Positions 47,828 through 64,000 of a stretch of DNA of 64,000 nucleotides are shown in pieces. The translations under genes and the position numbers were made by a program. Each line of letters begins with the position of its first letter. Within the stretch, counting starts at the first letter, position 1. Under the pieces are notes generated by a model that was given only the letters and a program-made list of their open reading frames with translations, was not told the DNA's origin and did not search any database. Source of the stretch: Pratylenchus scribneri (Eukaryota; Nematoda; Chromadorea; Rhabditida; Pratylenchidae); contig JAQSEB010000032.1 of assembly GCA_030063045.1 (NCBI GenBank), positions 2,790,001 to 2,854,000 of the forward strand. The letters are read 5' to 3'.

Positions 47828-50800
47828 TCAGACAATGGTGGTTTTTAAAATTCCGGGAGCCCAAACGGAGGCAATATTCAAAATCAATCGGAGATCGGAA
47901 ATTGAACAATCCAAAATGGATGAGACTTGTTCCATTGAAAGCGGTTCTTCTTCCATTCCTATAAATAAAAAATAAATTATTATTAAATTTATAATTAAAA
48001 AAATAAAAATTTTAAAAAAAAATTCCCAATCAAAAATAAATAAAAATAATTACCTGTTGTGATCAAATTAACAAGGACATTCGATTTAGCGAGCAATGAG
48101 CTGAGTTTGTCTTCAATGAATGAGAGCAAAAAGTCGGGTGCACATTTGTAGCTAATTTTTTACAAATAAATTTAAAATTAAAAGGACAATCTTACTCATA
48201 TAATTCAGCGAATTCCTCCAACATTGATGTGATCGCATCGGATGGACAAATGAATGGAACATCTTCGACGTGACAATTCTCGGCGGAAATTATCTTAAAA
48301 AATCAATTTTTTATATATTTTTTTTAAATTATCAAAAATTGGCTAGATTAGTTTTTTTCTATAGATTTTTTGGGACATAATGATTTTAAAAATGTATAAA
48401 AGTGCATCAAAAGTAGTAACCAAAAAGGCTTAGAATTGGTTAGAGTTTATAAATATTTTCAAAAAATTTAGGTCTCGGGTTCGAACCCGCTTGGAGGAAG
48501 CTATTTTTTCTCTGACTTGATTCCCACTTTTATGTATTTTTAACTAATTTTAAAATATATTTCACTGTAAAATATTGTCATTTGACAAAAATACTTTTAT
48601 TAGTATTATTGTAAAAATTACCCGAACTGCAAAATCGAACATATCAATTAGGACAATCAGCGAATCCCTTCTTCCCTCCGGCATTTGCGATTTGGCCAAT
48701 TTCTCTGGACTTTTGGTTGAAATTGGCGAAAATTTATTATTCATTTGTTGATTCTCAGATGAAGATGAGGGGGAGGTAATGGCAATTGTGTGGGATTGAC
48801 TGGGTGAAAGATGGCCCAACATTAATTTGCTATTTGTGCACGGCTCCCCCGTTGGATGGCGAACATCCTCAAATATTGAGGAAAGTATTTGGCCATTAAA
48901 TGAGTTCCGATCCGCTTGAATGCCTGAATTAATTTATGGAAAATTATGAAAAAGTAATTTTTGCTTTTCGTGTGTTATGGGTCATTGGAATCATAAAATA
49001 TAAAAAAATTTACCAAAAAAATTCTCGAAATTTTTAGCTAAATGGGTTACTCTCCATTTTGATAAAATTTAGGTCGCGGGTTCAAATCCGCTCCGAGGAA
49101 GTTAATTTTTTCATGGCTTGGAAAATATTTTTATCCTTTTTTACACATTATATACTATTTTTTTTAAATTTTCAATCAGACCTGATAGGACAAAATGTGG
49201 CGAATATGAGGAACAAAAACCGGCCAAAAGTGAATGCCCAAAATCCAATAGGCATTCTTCCTCATTTTCATCGGTGGAAATGCAAATTTCAATTGGTTCT
49301 TTAAAATATTAATTTTTAATTATTAAAAATAAATTATTTTAAAAACCTTTTCGTTGATTTTCCACACTTGAACATCGAATAAAATATGAGAGAATTTGCA
49401 GTAATTTTGCAATTAAATTTGAATTTTCACCGACAATAACAATTTTTGTGAATCGCCGGATTCCACCTTCACTTTGATTTGTTGATGATGATGATGTTCC
49501 AATTCCATAATATAATTCTAATAGTTGGGCAACCGTTGGATTATAGAACATTTGTTTTGTGTCAATTACGCTCTAAAAATAATTAAAAAATTAGAGACGG
49601 GATTTTTGGGTTTTTGAATCTATTTTAATGCATTTTTATTTTTTACAATGCAATTTCTAGTTGAAAAATGCCAAAATAAGTAATAATTTTGATCATTTAT
49701 TTCAATGTTTTTTAAATAATATTTTGATCTATTTTTGGGTAAATTTAATTATAAAATGCAACATATTTAAAAATGCATCTTTTGAGTTTCCCCAAACCTA
49801 TTTTTGGGCAAATTTCACTCAAAAAATATTAAATTATTTTACTATTTTATCTTTAATTTTAAATAATTTTAATTAATTTAAAATTTTACCATTCCCAAAA
49901 GGAGTGAACGATGGTCATATGAACATTTTTCCGGCGGTGCTACACTGGCAACCCAGGTCAGCTGGTTCATCAAAATGGCCGACAAAAGTGTTGATAAAAA
50001 GCTAAAAATGTATATAAATTTATAATTAATATTATTTAAACAAACAATTTTGTCTCTTTTGTATTTAAGCATTCATTTAATTCGGCCAATTGATCACAAA
50101 ATTCGGCAGCAATTAATTCTCTTTTTCCATTTTCTGTGGATGCGGCCAAACTTAGCCAAACTGGCGATTTGAGTCGAAATGAATTGCAAAGAAGACAAAG
50201 TGAATGGCAAATTCCTTTCCAACCCTAAAATAATTTAATATTAATAAAATTATATTTATTTTAATTATTTAATTTACTTCCGAAATTTGTTGGAAAAATT
50301 GTGATTTGTCCTGAACCGCTTTATGAATTTGAATTGATAAAATGTCCAATTCGCATTCAATTTGAATGATATGTTGGAAAATGAATGAACGAAATTCACC
50401 TTTAAAATTGAATAATAATTAAAAAAGGTAAAAATTAAAACTTGGCAAAATGATGGCAAGTCCATAGCCTTGATGGCATTCGGCCGACGAATCACTGGCA
50501 CCAATTGAAGAACAACTGCTCAATCTACTTCGATTGCTGAGTCGGACGGAAAGGCCTAGTAAAAAATTAATTAATTTTAAATTTAATAAATTAATTATTA
50601 ATAATTACTGTCATCCATTCCAAATTGCGAAAGTTGCCGTCGACGTGTCCTGGACAGTCGATTCGGTGAAAAAGCACGCAGCTCCTCTATTAAATCCTCC
50701 ATTGCGTTGGATTCCAATTGAAGTGATGAATTTCGGACACGAACGAATTTTTCCGGTGGATCAGGATTTGTGAATGTTTTTGAGGAAATTAGTGGAAATT

Positions 50801-51730
50801 TTGTGCAATCCTTGTTGTCTCGAATTCCTTCCAATGAGCGAATTGTGGAATAATTTGAATTTGATTGATTGTCCGAATCGGTTGAACTCAAACTGCCAAC
50901 CATGCATTTGTATAGGTCTCTTTAAAAAATATTTATTTTTAGTACCAAATAATTAACATTTATTTTATAATTTTTTGGTGCAAAAATTAATTAATTTTTA
51001 AGTGAATTTAGTCGGTGAAAAAATGGAAAATTTATTTTTATTGAAAATTTTTTTACCTGGATTTGAACGGCGAAAAATTCTTTCCAAATTTTGGAATTGA
51101 AAAAATCCGAGATATCATTATTGAATCAGACTCTCTGAATATAATTAATTAAATTAATTTTAAAAATATTAAAATACCTTAATGAATGGATTTTTAAGCT
51201 GTCCGAATTTAGCGAAGTTGGGAGTGTTCCAAATAGCATTTTTGCTATCCTCAATGTGTCATATTTGTGCGGTAAAAACTATAAAATTAATTAATTAATT
51301 AGCTTATTAAAATAATTTACCTGAAAACGGCCACATTGAGATCTATGCGATCCGGGGACAATTCGATCCGAAACAGCTACAACTGTGTCGGAGTCATAAA
51401 TAAGCCGGAAATCTTTCTCCGAAAAAACAATAAGTCTGATGTCGGTTGGCTTAAGAAGTCGGAGGTAAATGTGACAACTAAAAAATTATAATTATTTTTT
51501 ATTAAATTGATTTATAAAAAATACCAAAAATCTCGTATATTTTCCGGAATCTCTTCTTCGACGATGACTTCGCCATTTAGAGAAGTGCTTTCATTATTGG
51601 AACTGCATGATGATGGCTGCGTTTTACATCCCGCCGCCGAATTGGGAGTAATAGAAGTAATTGTATTGGTGGAGATCTTTTGGTTTTGTGATGAATTCTC
51701 AACAATAAATATTTTCTTGAATATTGCCAT
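47828..51730 (-). CDS. Folliculin-interacting protein (FNIP1/2 ortholog)
   Basis: Partner of folliculin in nutrient sensing through Rag GTPases/TORC1 and AMPK at the lysosome (animal family knowledge). Fifteen exons (first 51730-51525, last 47958-47828) join in phase to 783 aa, shorter than human FNIP1 because the low-complexity middle is reduced. Order: N-terminal longin-type part (IRLIVFSEKDFRLIYDS, SDSIMISRIFSIPKF), then a Ser-rich segment. The central DENN-type region follows (LAIILPSEFRSFIFQHII, SAILMNQLTWVASVAPPE, MFYNPTVAQLLELYYGIG, LQILSYFIRCSS). The C-terminal block is FGHSLLAGFCSSYSPHFVLS, then FIEDKLSSLLAKSN and ISDLRLILNIAS. SINE-like copies sit in two introns. It is divergently transcribed from the tetraspanin. 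Confidence 0.93.
48400..48600 (+). repeat. tRNA-derived SINE-like copy 6 (FNIP intron 12)
   Basis: GGCTTAGAATTGGTTAGAG (A-box-like), TTAGGTCTCGGGTTCGAACC (B box), GAAGCTATTTTTTCTCTGAC and CCCACTTTTATG. Very close to copy 3 in the 3' block. Confidence 0.75.
49020..49165 (+). repeat. tRNA-derived SINE-like copy 7 (FNIP intron 11)
   Basis: TTTAGCTAAATGGGTTACTC (A-box-like), AGGTCGCGGGTTCAAATCCG (B box), GAGGAAGTTAATTTTTTC. The tail is diverged. Confidence 0.65.
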
Positions 51731-52489
51731 TTATTGTTTTCTTCTTCGTAAGTCTAATTGCGAGTTCTGACATATCAATTATAATAAAATATTTATTACT
51801 TATTGTATTAATCTGAAAAAAGTTGGAATAAATTAATAAAATTAGGGAAGAACATGGATAATTAAAGCTTAAGGTTTAAATTTCAAAATTATTGCATCAA
51901 AATATGAATGGTTTGAGCTTTGAGGATGGAAGATGACTATGGCAGTTAATAAAAAAAAGAATTCACGTGATTGGCAACTGACCAAATAAAAAAAATTCGT
52001 AGACAGACACTGAGAAAAGGAAATGAAGCAACCAGTGAAGTGGAACGACTGGCTGTACATTTATGTATGACATGCTTTACTTCAATGAATGTTTAGGATT
52101 GGCAAACAGCCAGTCGCTAGCCAGCATCGGCTGTCATCATTATGTGGCTGTTCAGCCAGCCGCCATCGCCAGCCGCTTCTGCCTTGCCTTCTGTGACTGA
52201 TGCTAGCGGCTGGCGCTGGCGCCAAGCCAAAATAAAAACATTATGCCAATAATTTTATTTTGCATATATTTAAAAGAAATAACAATTCCCGCTACAATAC
52301 GAAAAACGAAAATCAATTTTTGCAAAAAAATCAAGAAAAATGGAAACATTTCTAAAAACTAGACCTAAAACCATGGTGCTTTTTAAAATAATTTTGCTTA
52401 AATTCAGGTAGATGTAAATTATTAAAAATTTGCTAATAATTTATAAATTAATTTACTTATTCACTTTTTTTATCATCAAATGTTTGAGA
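51731..52489. promoter_or_regulatory. Divergent promoter region between FNIP and the tetraspanin
   Basis: No gene. AT-rich except for a GC-rich patch at 52085-52235 dense in GCCAGCCGC-like and GCTAGCGGCTGGCGCTGG-like motifs on both strands, able to form imperfect hairpins. It is the only strongly GC-rich non-homopolymer patch in the window and lies between two divergent start codons. Confidence 0.45.
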
Positions 52490-53747
52490 ATGGCAAATAG
52501 AAGGCTAAATAGTAATAATAATAACCACATCAATCATCAACGCCATCATGGGGTAATTTTAATGCTAAATGTTTTTTAATTAATATTTTTAATTTAGATT
52601 AGAAATCCAAGCGTCAATCGTCGGCGAAGGAATCGATCGGAAATTAGCTTTTGTGTCAAATATACCGTTTTTGGGTACTTATTAGAAATATAATTAAATT
52701 AATAATGAATTTATAGCTTCAATGTGGTCTTTTGGGCTCTTGGATTTTTGCTCTTAGGAGTTGGAACTTGGTCAAGATTGGAGAAGAATAATTTGTACAG
52801 CCAACTTTCACTCTTTTATCTCGACCCCGCTTGGATATTGATTATTATTGGGGCAATTATTTGGTCAATTGGCTTTAGTGGTAATCATTTTCATCATTTT
52901 ATTGCCTTAAATTCTGTATATTTTAGGCTGTGTCGGAGCTTTGCGTGAAAACACATGCTTTTTGGCAATTTATTCATCAATTCTTGGCCTTCTTCTCCTC
53001 TCCGAGGCATTGATTGTTATTTTGGCATTTGTGGCCAAGGATTTTATCGAGGGTGATTTGAATAATCGACTCGACTATATGGTTAAATTCATTAATTAAT
53101 TTTAATTAATTAATTTATTTATTAGATTTTCCATTATCGAGATGATCCAGATTTGCAGACAATAATTGACTGGATGCAAATGGATTTCCAATGTTGCGGA
53201 ATTAGTGACCCAGATGGTTTACTTTATTTACAAAAAATAGTTTTATTAATTTTAATTAAGATTGGGACAAGAATATTTATTTCAATTCTTCCGCAATGGC
53301 ATTGAAATCACCTGAAGTAATTATTTAAAAATAATTAATTTAAATTTAATTATTATTTTTGTAGGCCGGCGGTGTGCCCTATTCATGTTGCAAAAATATC
53401 GACACTGCTCTCATCAATTATGCATGCGGCTACCGGACTCGAATTAGCCAAATGGACAATGTAATATTTATTTTTAAATATAATTTTTAATTGATTTTTA
53501 GGGTCCAAAGCAATCATATCACAGCAATATTTACACGGAAGGATGTTTGCCAAAATTGCAATATTGGTTGAATAATAATTTCCTCTATGTTGGCGCTGCC
53601 ATTTTTGTGGTCGCCGTCGTTCAGGTTGATTCATTCAATTTTTGAATAAATTTTTAATTAATTTTTTAGTTTCTTGGAATTTGTTTTGCCCAAGACTTGA
53701 GAAGTGACATTTTTGCGCAACGGTCAAAATGGAATCGACAAATTTGA
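52490..53747 (+). CDS. Tetraspanin, TspanC8-like but with six loop cysteines
   Basis: Four-pass membrane scaffold; TspanC8 members escort ADAM10/SUP-17 and regulate Notch and BMP signalling (family knowledge). Nine exons: 52490-52552, 52598-52674, 52717-52880, 52927-53081, 53126-53216, 53261-53316, 53365-53460, 53502-53624, 53670-53747; phases agree, 300 aa. TM1 follows FCVKYTVFGFNVVFW, TM2 is around WILIIIGAIIW, then CVGALRENTCFL (the tetraspanin intracellular motif) and TM3. The large loop has MDFQCCGI, GGVPYSCCKN, NYACGYRTR and YTEGCLP, giving six Cys. The two Cys normally at YFNC and CGVPFSCC are replaced by Ser (YFNSSA) and Gly (AGGVPYSCC). PIGS follows 412 bp downstream. Confidence 0.92.
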
Positions 53748-54159
53748 GACACATTTTTGAGATGGGAAAAGCCCAAAAACATTGCCCATTCAGCCACCGA
53801 AATTCCAAAACATTTAAATTGCCATTATTATTTTTTATTTCCAATTTTGTTCACTTTATCGACTTAATCAACCCTAAATTTATCCTAAACAGATATTTAA
53901 TATTTGACTAATATACTTATTTTGTGTAATTTGCCTTCCTTTCTGGCTTTCACCTCATTTTTATTTTATTGATAATGCCTTTCCCACATTTTTTTGAACT
54001 CATTTTTAATTAATTCCTATGCGCATTTGGATTTTGAATAAATTATGCTTTAATTCTATTCATTAATTTAATTATAAATTAATTTTATTTTCCGTAAATT
54101 TTATTTTGTTTATTTAAAGAAAATAAATAATTTTTAAGGCAAAAAAAAAACCTCCCAAA

Positions 54160-55609
54160 ATGTCCTTTGGTCAACAATTTCAGAATTATTTGAACAATGA
54201 GGCAATTTTATTTAATTTTTAAAATTAAATTAAAAATATAAATTTAGACTGAATTCAATGAAAAAGAAATGTTGGAGGCAAAATGGAGACGAATTTCTTT
54301 CCAATCATTTGTAATTTTTATTTTAATTGGAATTCCAATTTGGTGGATAGCCACCACCCCATATCGGGCAAAATTGCCACAAATTGAGCCAACAATTTTG
54401 GAAACACTCAAAAAAGTTTATTTTAATATTTTAAATTTAAGTAATAAAAATATTTTAAGGATTTGGAATTAATTCAGCCAAATTCAAGTGGCAATGGAAT
54501 TTGGGATAATTTGGGCCAATCGCCGGATTATAATTTGCATTTTATTTTCATTCAAAATGCAACAAATGCCGAAGATGGAATAAATTCGGCAAAAATAATT
54601 TTGGAAAAAATAAATTTATTTTCGAAAAAATATTTTCGACCAATTGGAATGAAATGTAATTAATTAATTTTAATTAATAAATTTATTGCAATTTTAGTGG
54701 GCCTCAGTTCAGAGCATATTTGGGATTTTAATTTGGCCGAATTTTTGCTCATCAACTTTGACTCAACTGCCAATATTAATTTTGTTGATGAAAACATTGC
54801 CTCGGCAATTTCCACTGAATTGGACAAAATTAGTTCGCCGCCGGTTGGCAAAGAAACATTTCTCAAAATTTCAATATTTTTTAATGCAATTGACAAAAAC
54901 AAACAAAATGAAAATGATGGAATTGCAATTGCCTCCTGGGGCGGTCTTTTCTTCCATCAAATCAATGAAGGGAATATTGAATTATTATTGAATTCAATTT
55001 TGGCCAATCTTCAATTACAATTTGGAATTCCTCCAATTGGTAAAGAAAATGCCAAAATGGAAACATTGGAAATGGCATTAAAATTGCATCAAAAAAGAAT
55101 TTGCCTCAAAAATATGCTCCAAACTGTTCAAATGCTAAATTCATTGCATCAATGTGAATTAAAAATTAATTAATTTAATTATTATTTTTATTGTTTAGTG
55201 GCATCAAAAATTGAAGATTTGGTCATTTCGGATGAAGTTGCCCAATTTGCGGCCGAATCAAGCAAACAATTTTTTAAAGCCTTCAATGCCCTCAAGCAAA
55301 GTGGAAAATTTGGTCCAATTTTAAATCAATAATTTTTAATATTTCCCCAAATTATTTTTAGATTCCGAATCTGCGGCCGAAGCACGCCGACTGGCTGAAT
55401 TTGCCAATGGCCATCATTCCCTCCTGGAATTGCTCAATTTCCCCGCCGATCAAAAATATGGAATTTATGTGCCATTGTTTTTGCCCATTTTGGCACCAAT
55501 TTTTCAACCTTTGACTCTATTTTTCCTCTTTTTAATTGCAAAATTCAAAGAATGGAAGAATAAGAGGAAACCAACGGGAGAAGAAAAGAATGACACAAAA
55601 ATTGATTAA
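54160..55609 (+). CDS. GPI transamidase subunit PIGS
   Basis: Subunit of the ER complex that attaches GPI anchors to proteins. Six exons: 54160-54201, 54248-54415, 54460-54655, 54698-55153, 55199-55312, 55362-55609; phases agree, 407 aa against about 555 in humans, the lumenal domain being shortened. The N-terminal transmembrane segment (FVIFILIGIPIWWIATT) is followed by the typical PYRAKLP. WGGLFFHQIN and ILANLQLQFGIPP match the lumenal core. EDLVISDEVAQFA and FPADQKYGIYVPLFLPILAP precede the second membrane segment, and a Lys-rich cytoplasmic tail closes the protein. Intron 1 (54202-54247) has a GC donor (GAG|GCAATT). TTTTTAAG lies 22 bp before the ATG, a possible trans-splice site. Confidence 0.92.
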
Positions 55610-56240
55610 TTTGTTTATTTGTATTGTACACACTACACACATTTTATTCCATAATAATTTATTCATAATTAAAAAACAGAAAACACATAAATAATATTAT
55701 TTATTGCATTTGATAGGGAACAAGTAAGGCTATAATATCGACAATTGAATAGGAGGAGAATACTGTGAATAAGAAATTTGGACAAAAATGAGTTCATTTG
55801 GGACACTAATAATAACGGCATACTTTTCAATAAATTGGCTAAAAATGTTGAATAAAAAAATATTTTAAATTAAAGTGCACATTCTATGGCCACAATAGTT
55901 GTACGGATTTATTTTCCTTCTTTTGTTGTCCAATGCCAAAGTGGACTTCCGCCGAATTGCTTCCACACAGCCAACAAAATACACTCTTTTGGCCCATCCT
56001 TTTCTTCCGTTTTTTATGCTGACTAATGTGCCGTCCTTGGGATTGTTGGATAAATGGCCGCCACAACACAAAGGGGCATTGGAATTGACAATGCCAATGC
56101 CGCCACTTCCCCTCTCCACATCCATATTTTTGGACGGATGGATGGCTAAAGTCATTCGGCCCATCCAAAAAAAAGCAAAAACATTCTTCCACCCTTTTCA
56201 AAATGTTTTAAACTTGTAAATTAGATAATTTTCGCCACCA
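55610..56240. other. Intergenic region between PIGS and the cholinesterase-like gene
   Basis: Part of this region (55865-56200) is open in three frames for about 100 codons. The minus frame 56164-55865 is the most protein-like (Cys/Lys/Gly-rich, ending GHRMCTLI) and might be a small gene, but no domain or splice evidence supports it. Confidence 0.35.
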
Positions 56241-61092
<4,852 letters not shown>

Positions 61093-61237
61093 ATTTGAAA
61101 AACACAATTTGCATTTTCCTTTTTATTTTTTCATTTGTCTTTCGCTTCATTTTCCACAAAATGACCTCCTCCTGAAATTCCTCCAGGGCACAATCCATTC
61201 GCCTTTATTTGAATAAAAAAAATGCTTTCCATTATTT

Positions 61238-62183
61238 TTATACCATATTATTATTATTTTCTCCATTTGCCCATTTTCTGCTCTTTTCTTCCTTTATCAA
61301 ATTCCTCTTTTTGTTATTATTGTTGGCCACTATTTCGGGATGCATTCGACGAAATTCCAGCAATAATGTTTTCAATGCGTTCACCCAAAATTGGCGTCCA
61401 CTTTGTTGTTTGCCCTTTCCCTCCTCTTCAATCAAATTATTTTCTTCTGCCGTTGCCCGCAAAATTGGAGCCGCCTTTGCCTGTGGCACATGCAATGGAG
61501 GCAGCTTAACTGATTCTGAAATTGCCGTTTTTTCTATTAGAAGCCCATGGGTTTATATTTTTCGGAGCTTCTCTTGAGCTTTTACTATAGAGTGGAATTC
61601 TACTTGGGAGTGGGCTTAAACTAGAAAAAATACGGTATTTTGAATGTACCATAATCCACTCACTTCTTTTTATGTTTCCCGCCTTCTTCAATCCCTTCAA
61701 AATTGGCACTCTTTGTTTGACAGGTTGCTTCCTCCGAATTTCCTTCTCCTCCATTTCAAATTGGCTCAAATCTTCGGCAGTAAATTCCTCCGATTCATTC
61801 TTCTTCTTCCCATTTTCTTCTTCCTCCTCCTCCTCCTCCTTTTCTGCCACAATGTCCACATCCACGACGGCCAATGGCATTTTTTCATCTAATATTCTCA
61901 TTGTTTTCTTTTCCTTCACCTCCGGCATGAACATTCGAATCATTAATGGTTTTTGGTCATCCACCTCCTTTGAATTATGCTGATCTTCCACTTTGTATGT
62001 TATCCAATCCTCTAAAAAGAATTAAACCAATTTAATTCTGAATCATTTATTTTTACTATCAATTCCGGCCTCAATTTCCATTTTGGCCATTTGATCCTTG
62101 GGAACACTGGTTACAATTTCAACCAAAATTGCATAATTAATGAGGCAAATAAAGAGGAAAAATGATGGCAATTTTGAATGCAT
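61238..62183 (-). CDS. Secreted charged low-complexity protein (unidentified)
   Basis: Three exons (62183-62057, 62011-61664, 61515-61238) join in phase to 250 aa. The N-terminus MHSKLPSFFLFICLINYA is a good signal peptide. The body is rich in Glu and Lys, with a poly-Glu run (VAEKEEEEEEEENGKKK), dibasic sites (KRR-like, RRKQPVKQR) and a C-terminal Asn/Lys tail. No transmembrane segment after the signal and no domain recognised. The dibasic clusters could allow proprotein cleavage, but that is speculation. Exon 3 contains a helix-like FWVNALKTLLLEFRRMHPE, the best region for a homology search. The last intron (61516-61663) holds part of a dispersed repeat. Confidence 0.65.
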
Positions 62184-62657
62184 TTATTAATGGAAATTGG
62201 GGGTTTAGGTTTGGAAAAAATGATTGAAAAAGGAGAAGGAAAAGGAACAGGAAAAGCCCCCGACAAAAATGGATATGATGGGAGGAAGTCGATGCCCATG
62301 ACCCAAGACGAATTGGGGTTAACCCAAAGAGGAGAAGTCGAGTCACCGATCCCATCAAAACCAACAAGGAACTGCGCACTGCGCGAGTCAAAAGAAAGTC
62401 CGGATTAGGAGAAATTCATTTATTTGCGAAAATGCCAATATTATTGATCAACGGGCATAAAATGGGATTAAAACTGAATAAAAATGGAATTAAACAAATT
62501 AAATGGGAAATTATTGAATTGAATATGGATGGATTGGAAGGGACAAAACAATATTTTTTTGAAAGCCAATCGGCAAATTGATATTGATATGCATTTTTTA
62601 TTCTAATCTAATTGGAACTAATCGACTCATTCATTCCATTCTCCTTTTCCTTTACAT
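62184..62657. other. Intergenic region between the charged protein and the lectin-type gene
   Basis: No gene seen; short open frames at 62178-62408 have no supporting features. Same-strand genes on either side. Confidence 0.5.
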
Positions 62658-64000
62658 TCATTTTTGATTTTGTTGCCAAAATTCATCCAGCGAAATTGCC
62701 GAAACATTGTCCAATGGTCCAACCGGAGGTGGCCTATCGAATGATTTCCGTCTAGTGCGCATTCTGCCTCCTCCTGTCCCAGTTCCACTTTCCATTCCTC
62801 CGGTGCTACTGAACATTGTGGCTTCTCGATTCGGTGCTCCGTCCACCATTTCCATCTTTCCTTCTCGCATCAATTCAATTGGTGGCCGTAATGGATGTTC
62901 GGTGACTGGTGCCGTTTGGAATTTGCCCAACATTTCATCGGCCACTCCTCCTCCTACATTCTTCTCTTCTATTATTTCCATTTGAACAAATTCCTCATCC
63001 TCCATTTGATGTAATTCCGCCTTCACTGTTTCTCTTCTCTCCTCAAATTCACCTTCTTGGCCATATTGTTCTTCCTCTTCCTTTCCATTTTCATCCCTTC
63101 TCCTCCTTCTTCCCCCAATTTCCCTTCTTCTTCCCATTTCTTCTTCCTCCGAATCCGGTTCATATCCCATATTGTGCCTTTCTTCCTCCTCTTCTTCTTC
63201 CATTTCTTCCTTCCTATTTTCCCTTTTCTCCACAATTTCCGGCTGATTTGGGCTCAAACTAATTCTCGGCGATTGTGGAGCCGATGATTCAATTGCTTGG
63301 CCCATCCCTTGGTTTGCCTCCTCCCTTTGTTGATGGGAAATTGTCTCAATTTGTTGTTGTTGCATTGTTCGAGTAAATCCGTGCATTAATTGCATCGGGA
63401 ATGATGCGGAACTGTCCTGTGGCTCCAAAGGTTTTGGTGTCATTCCTCCATTCTTTCCTCCTCCTCCCACTGTCCCTTTTTGTTCATATCTTTGCTCCCT
63501 TTCCCTCCTTTCCTTCTCCTTTGCCTTCTCTTTGGCCAATGCGGCCGCTGCTGCAGCCTTTTGGCCAGAAAATGTTTTTGATTGCGCCACCCCTCCTCTT
63601 TTTGAGCCCAAAATTGAGGAACTGCTGCCCACTTGTTGTTGATTTTGAACTAATCTTTGATTCAAATCCACATTCATCACTCGAGAACGTTCCTTGAATT
63701 TTTGGTAAAAAACGCAGCCAACAACGAGTGCCAAAAGCAAAAGAATGATTACACCGATTAAAATTGTGTAATCAATGGAGAAGTCGCGAAATCCATGTCG
63801 AATTAAGCCAGAGGGAAGGATCACCGGCTCGTCGGTTCCATCTGACAATGAATTGTGGGAATAATTTAAATATGTCATTAAATTATGCCTTTTCGCCTTT
63901 TGCATAGAAAAGGCCTTCGAGTTCGGCAATCGTCAATTTCGTAATGCACAAATTTTTCACGTTTATTCCAATCCAAATAGACGCAATCCTTCCCTTCATT
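62658..64000 (-). CDS. C-type lectin-domain membrane protein (3' part; 5' part beyond the window)
   Basis: The exon at the window edge (64000-63889) encodes the end of a C-type lectin domain: EGKDCVYLDWN ... DDCRTRRPFLCKRR, with the last two conserved Cys. It joins in phase to the final exon (63841-62658), which adds a transmembrane helix (ILIGVIILLLLALVVGCVFY) and a long cytoplasmic tail of about 350 residues. The tail is low complexity: Ala/Lys/Glu-rich helix, Gln-rich segment, poly-Glu and Arg runs, ending SLDEFWQQNQK. The intron between them (63888-63842) has a GC donor (AAAAG|GCATAA). Role unknown; such proteins are usually surface receptors. The N-terminal exons lie to the right of the window. 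Confidence 0.8.

Noticed and set aside
62909..63262. Plus-strand hydrophobic frames opposite the lectin-type gene
   Set aside because: Antisense shadow of the Glu/Arg-rich cytoplasmic tail, which is supported by the in-phase lectin and transmembrane segments.

Overview
This window is nuclear DNA from a nematode. Sixteen protein genes can be built exon by exon, and nearly all match families with clear nematode or animal relatives. They have many short introns (often 40-60 bp), AT-rich intergenic DNA and dispersed repeats. Tightly spaced same-strand genes and 3' splice sites just before start codons suggest operons and spliced-leader trans-splicing. Base composition and the repeat-laden introns would suit a clade IV (tylenchomorph) nematode, but that placement is a guess. 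No prokaryotic, organellar or viral genes were seen.

Layout. On the minus strand, from left to right: alpha-1,2-fucosyltransferase (0.1-2.5 kb), mitochondrial aspartate aminotransferase (2.75-5.4), a GPCPD1-type glycerophosphodiesterase with a starch-binding domain (6-10.1), a globin with long terminal extensions (13.7-19.95), a small membrane protein (20.8-21.3), a receptor guanylyl cyclase of 31 exons (23.4-31.0), a BIRC6/UBC-17-type ubiquitin-conjugating enzyme (32.5-41.3), an unresolved coding-like stretch (41.8-42.5), the C-terminal half of HIRA as its own gene (43.4-45.9), an SLC35B4-like nucleotide-sugar transporter (46.0-47.2) and a folliculin-interacting protein, FNIP (47.8-51.7). 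On the plus strand: a tetraspanin (52.5-53.7), the GPI-transamidase subunit PIGS (54.2-55.6) and a cholinesterase-like transmembrane adhesion protein without its nucleophile (56.2-61.1). On the minus strand at the right edge: a secreted charged protein (61.2-62.2) and a C-type-lectin membrane protein cut by the window end.

Almost every exon junction was tested for reading-frame phase. The fifteen spliced models, including the partial lectin gene, join in frame. Five introns use GC-AG ends and one appears to end in GG.

The most unusual feature is the repeat system. Five introns in five genes carry tandem arrays built on the same 12-bp core (CAGGCGGAATTA or its complement), in two unit types, with shared edge motifs. 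One array carries a roughly 50-bp flank copied from a splice junction of the guanylyl cyclase gene. The introns also hold tRNA-derived SINE-like copies, a foldback/MITE family concentrated in the cyclase and UBC-17 genes, three smaller inverted-repeat families and long poly-C/poly-G tracts. Together these suggest an intron-targeting, internally expanding mobile satellite that may be undescribed.
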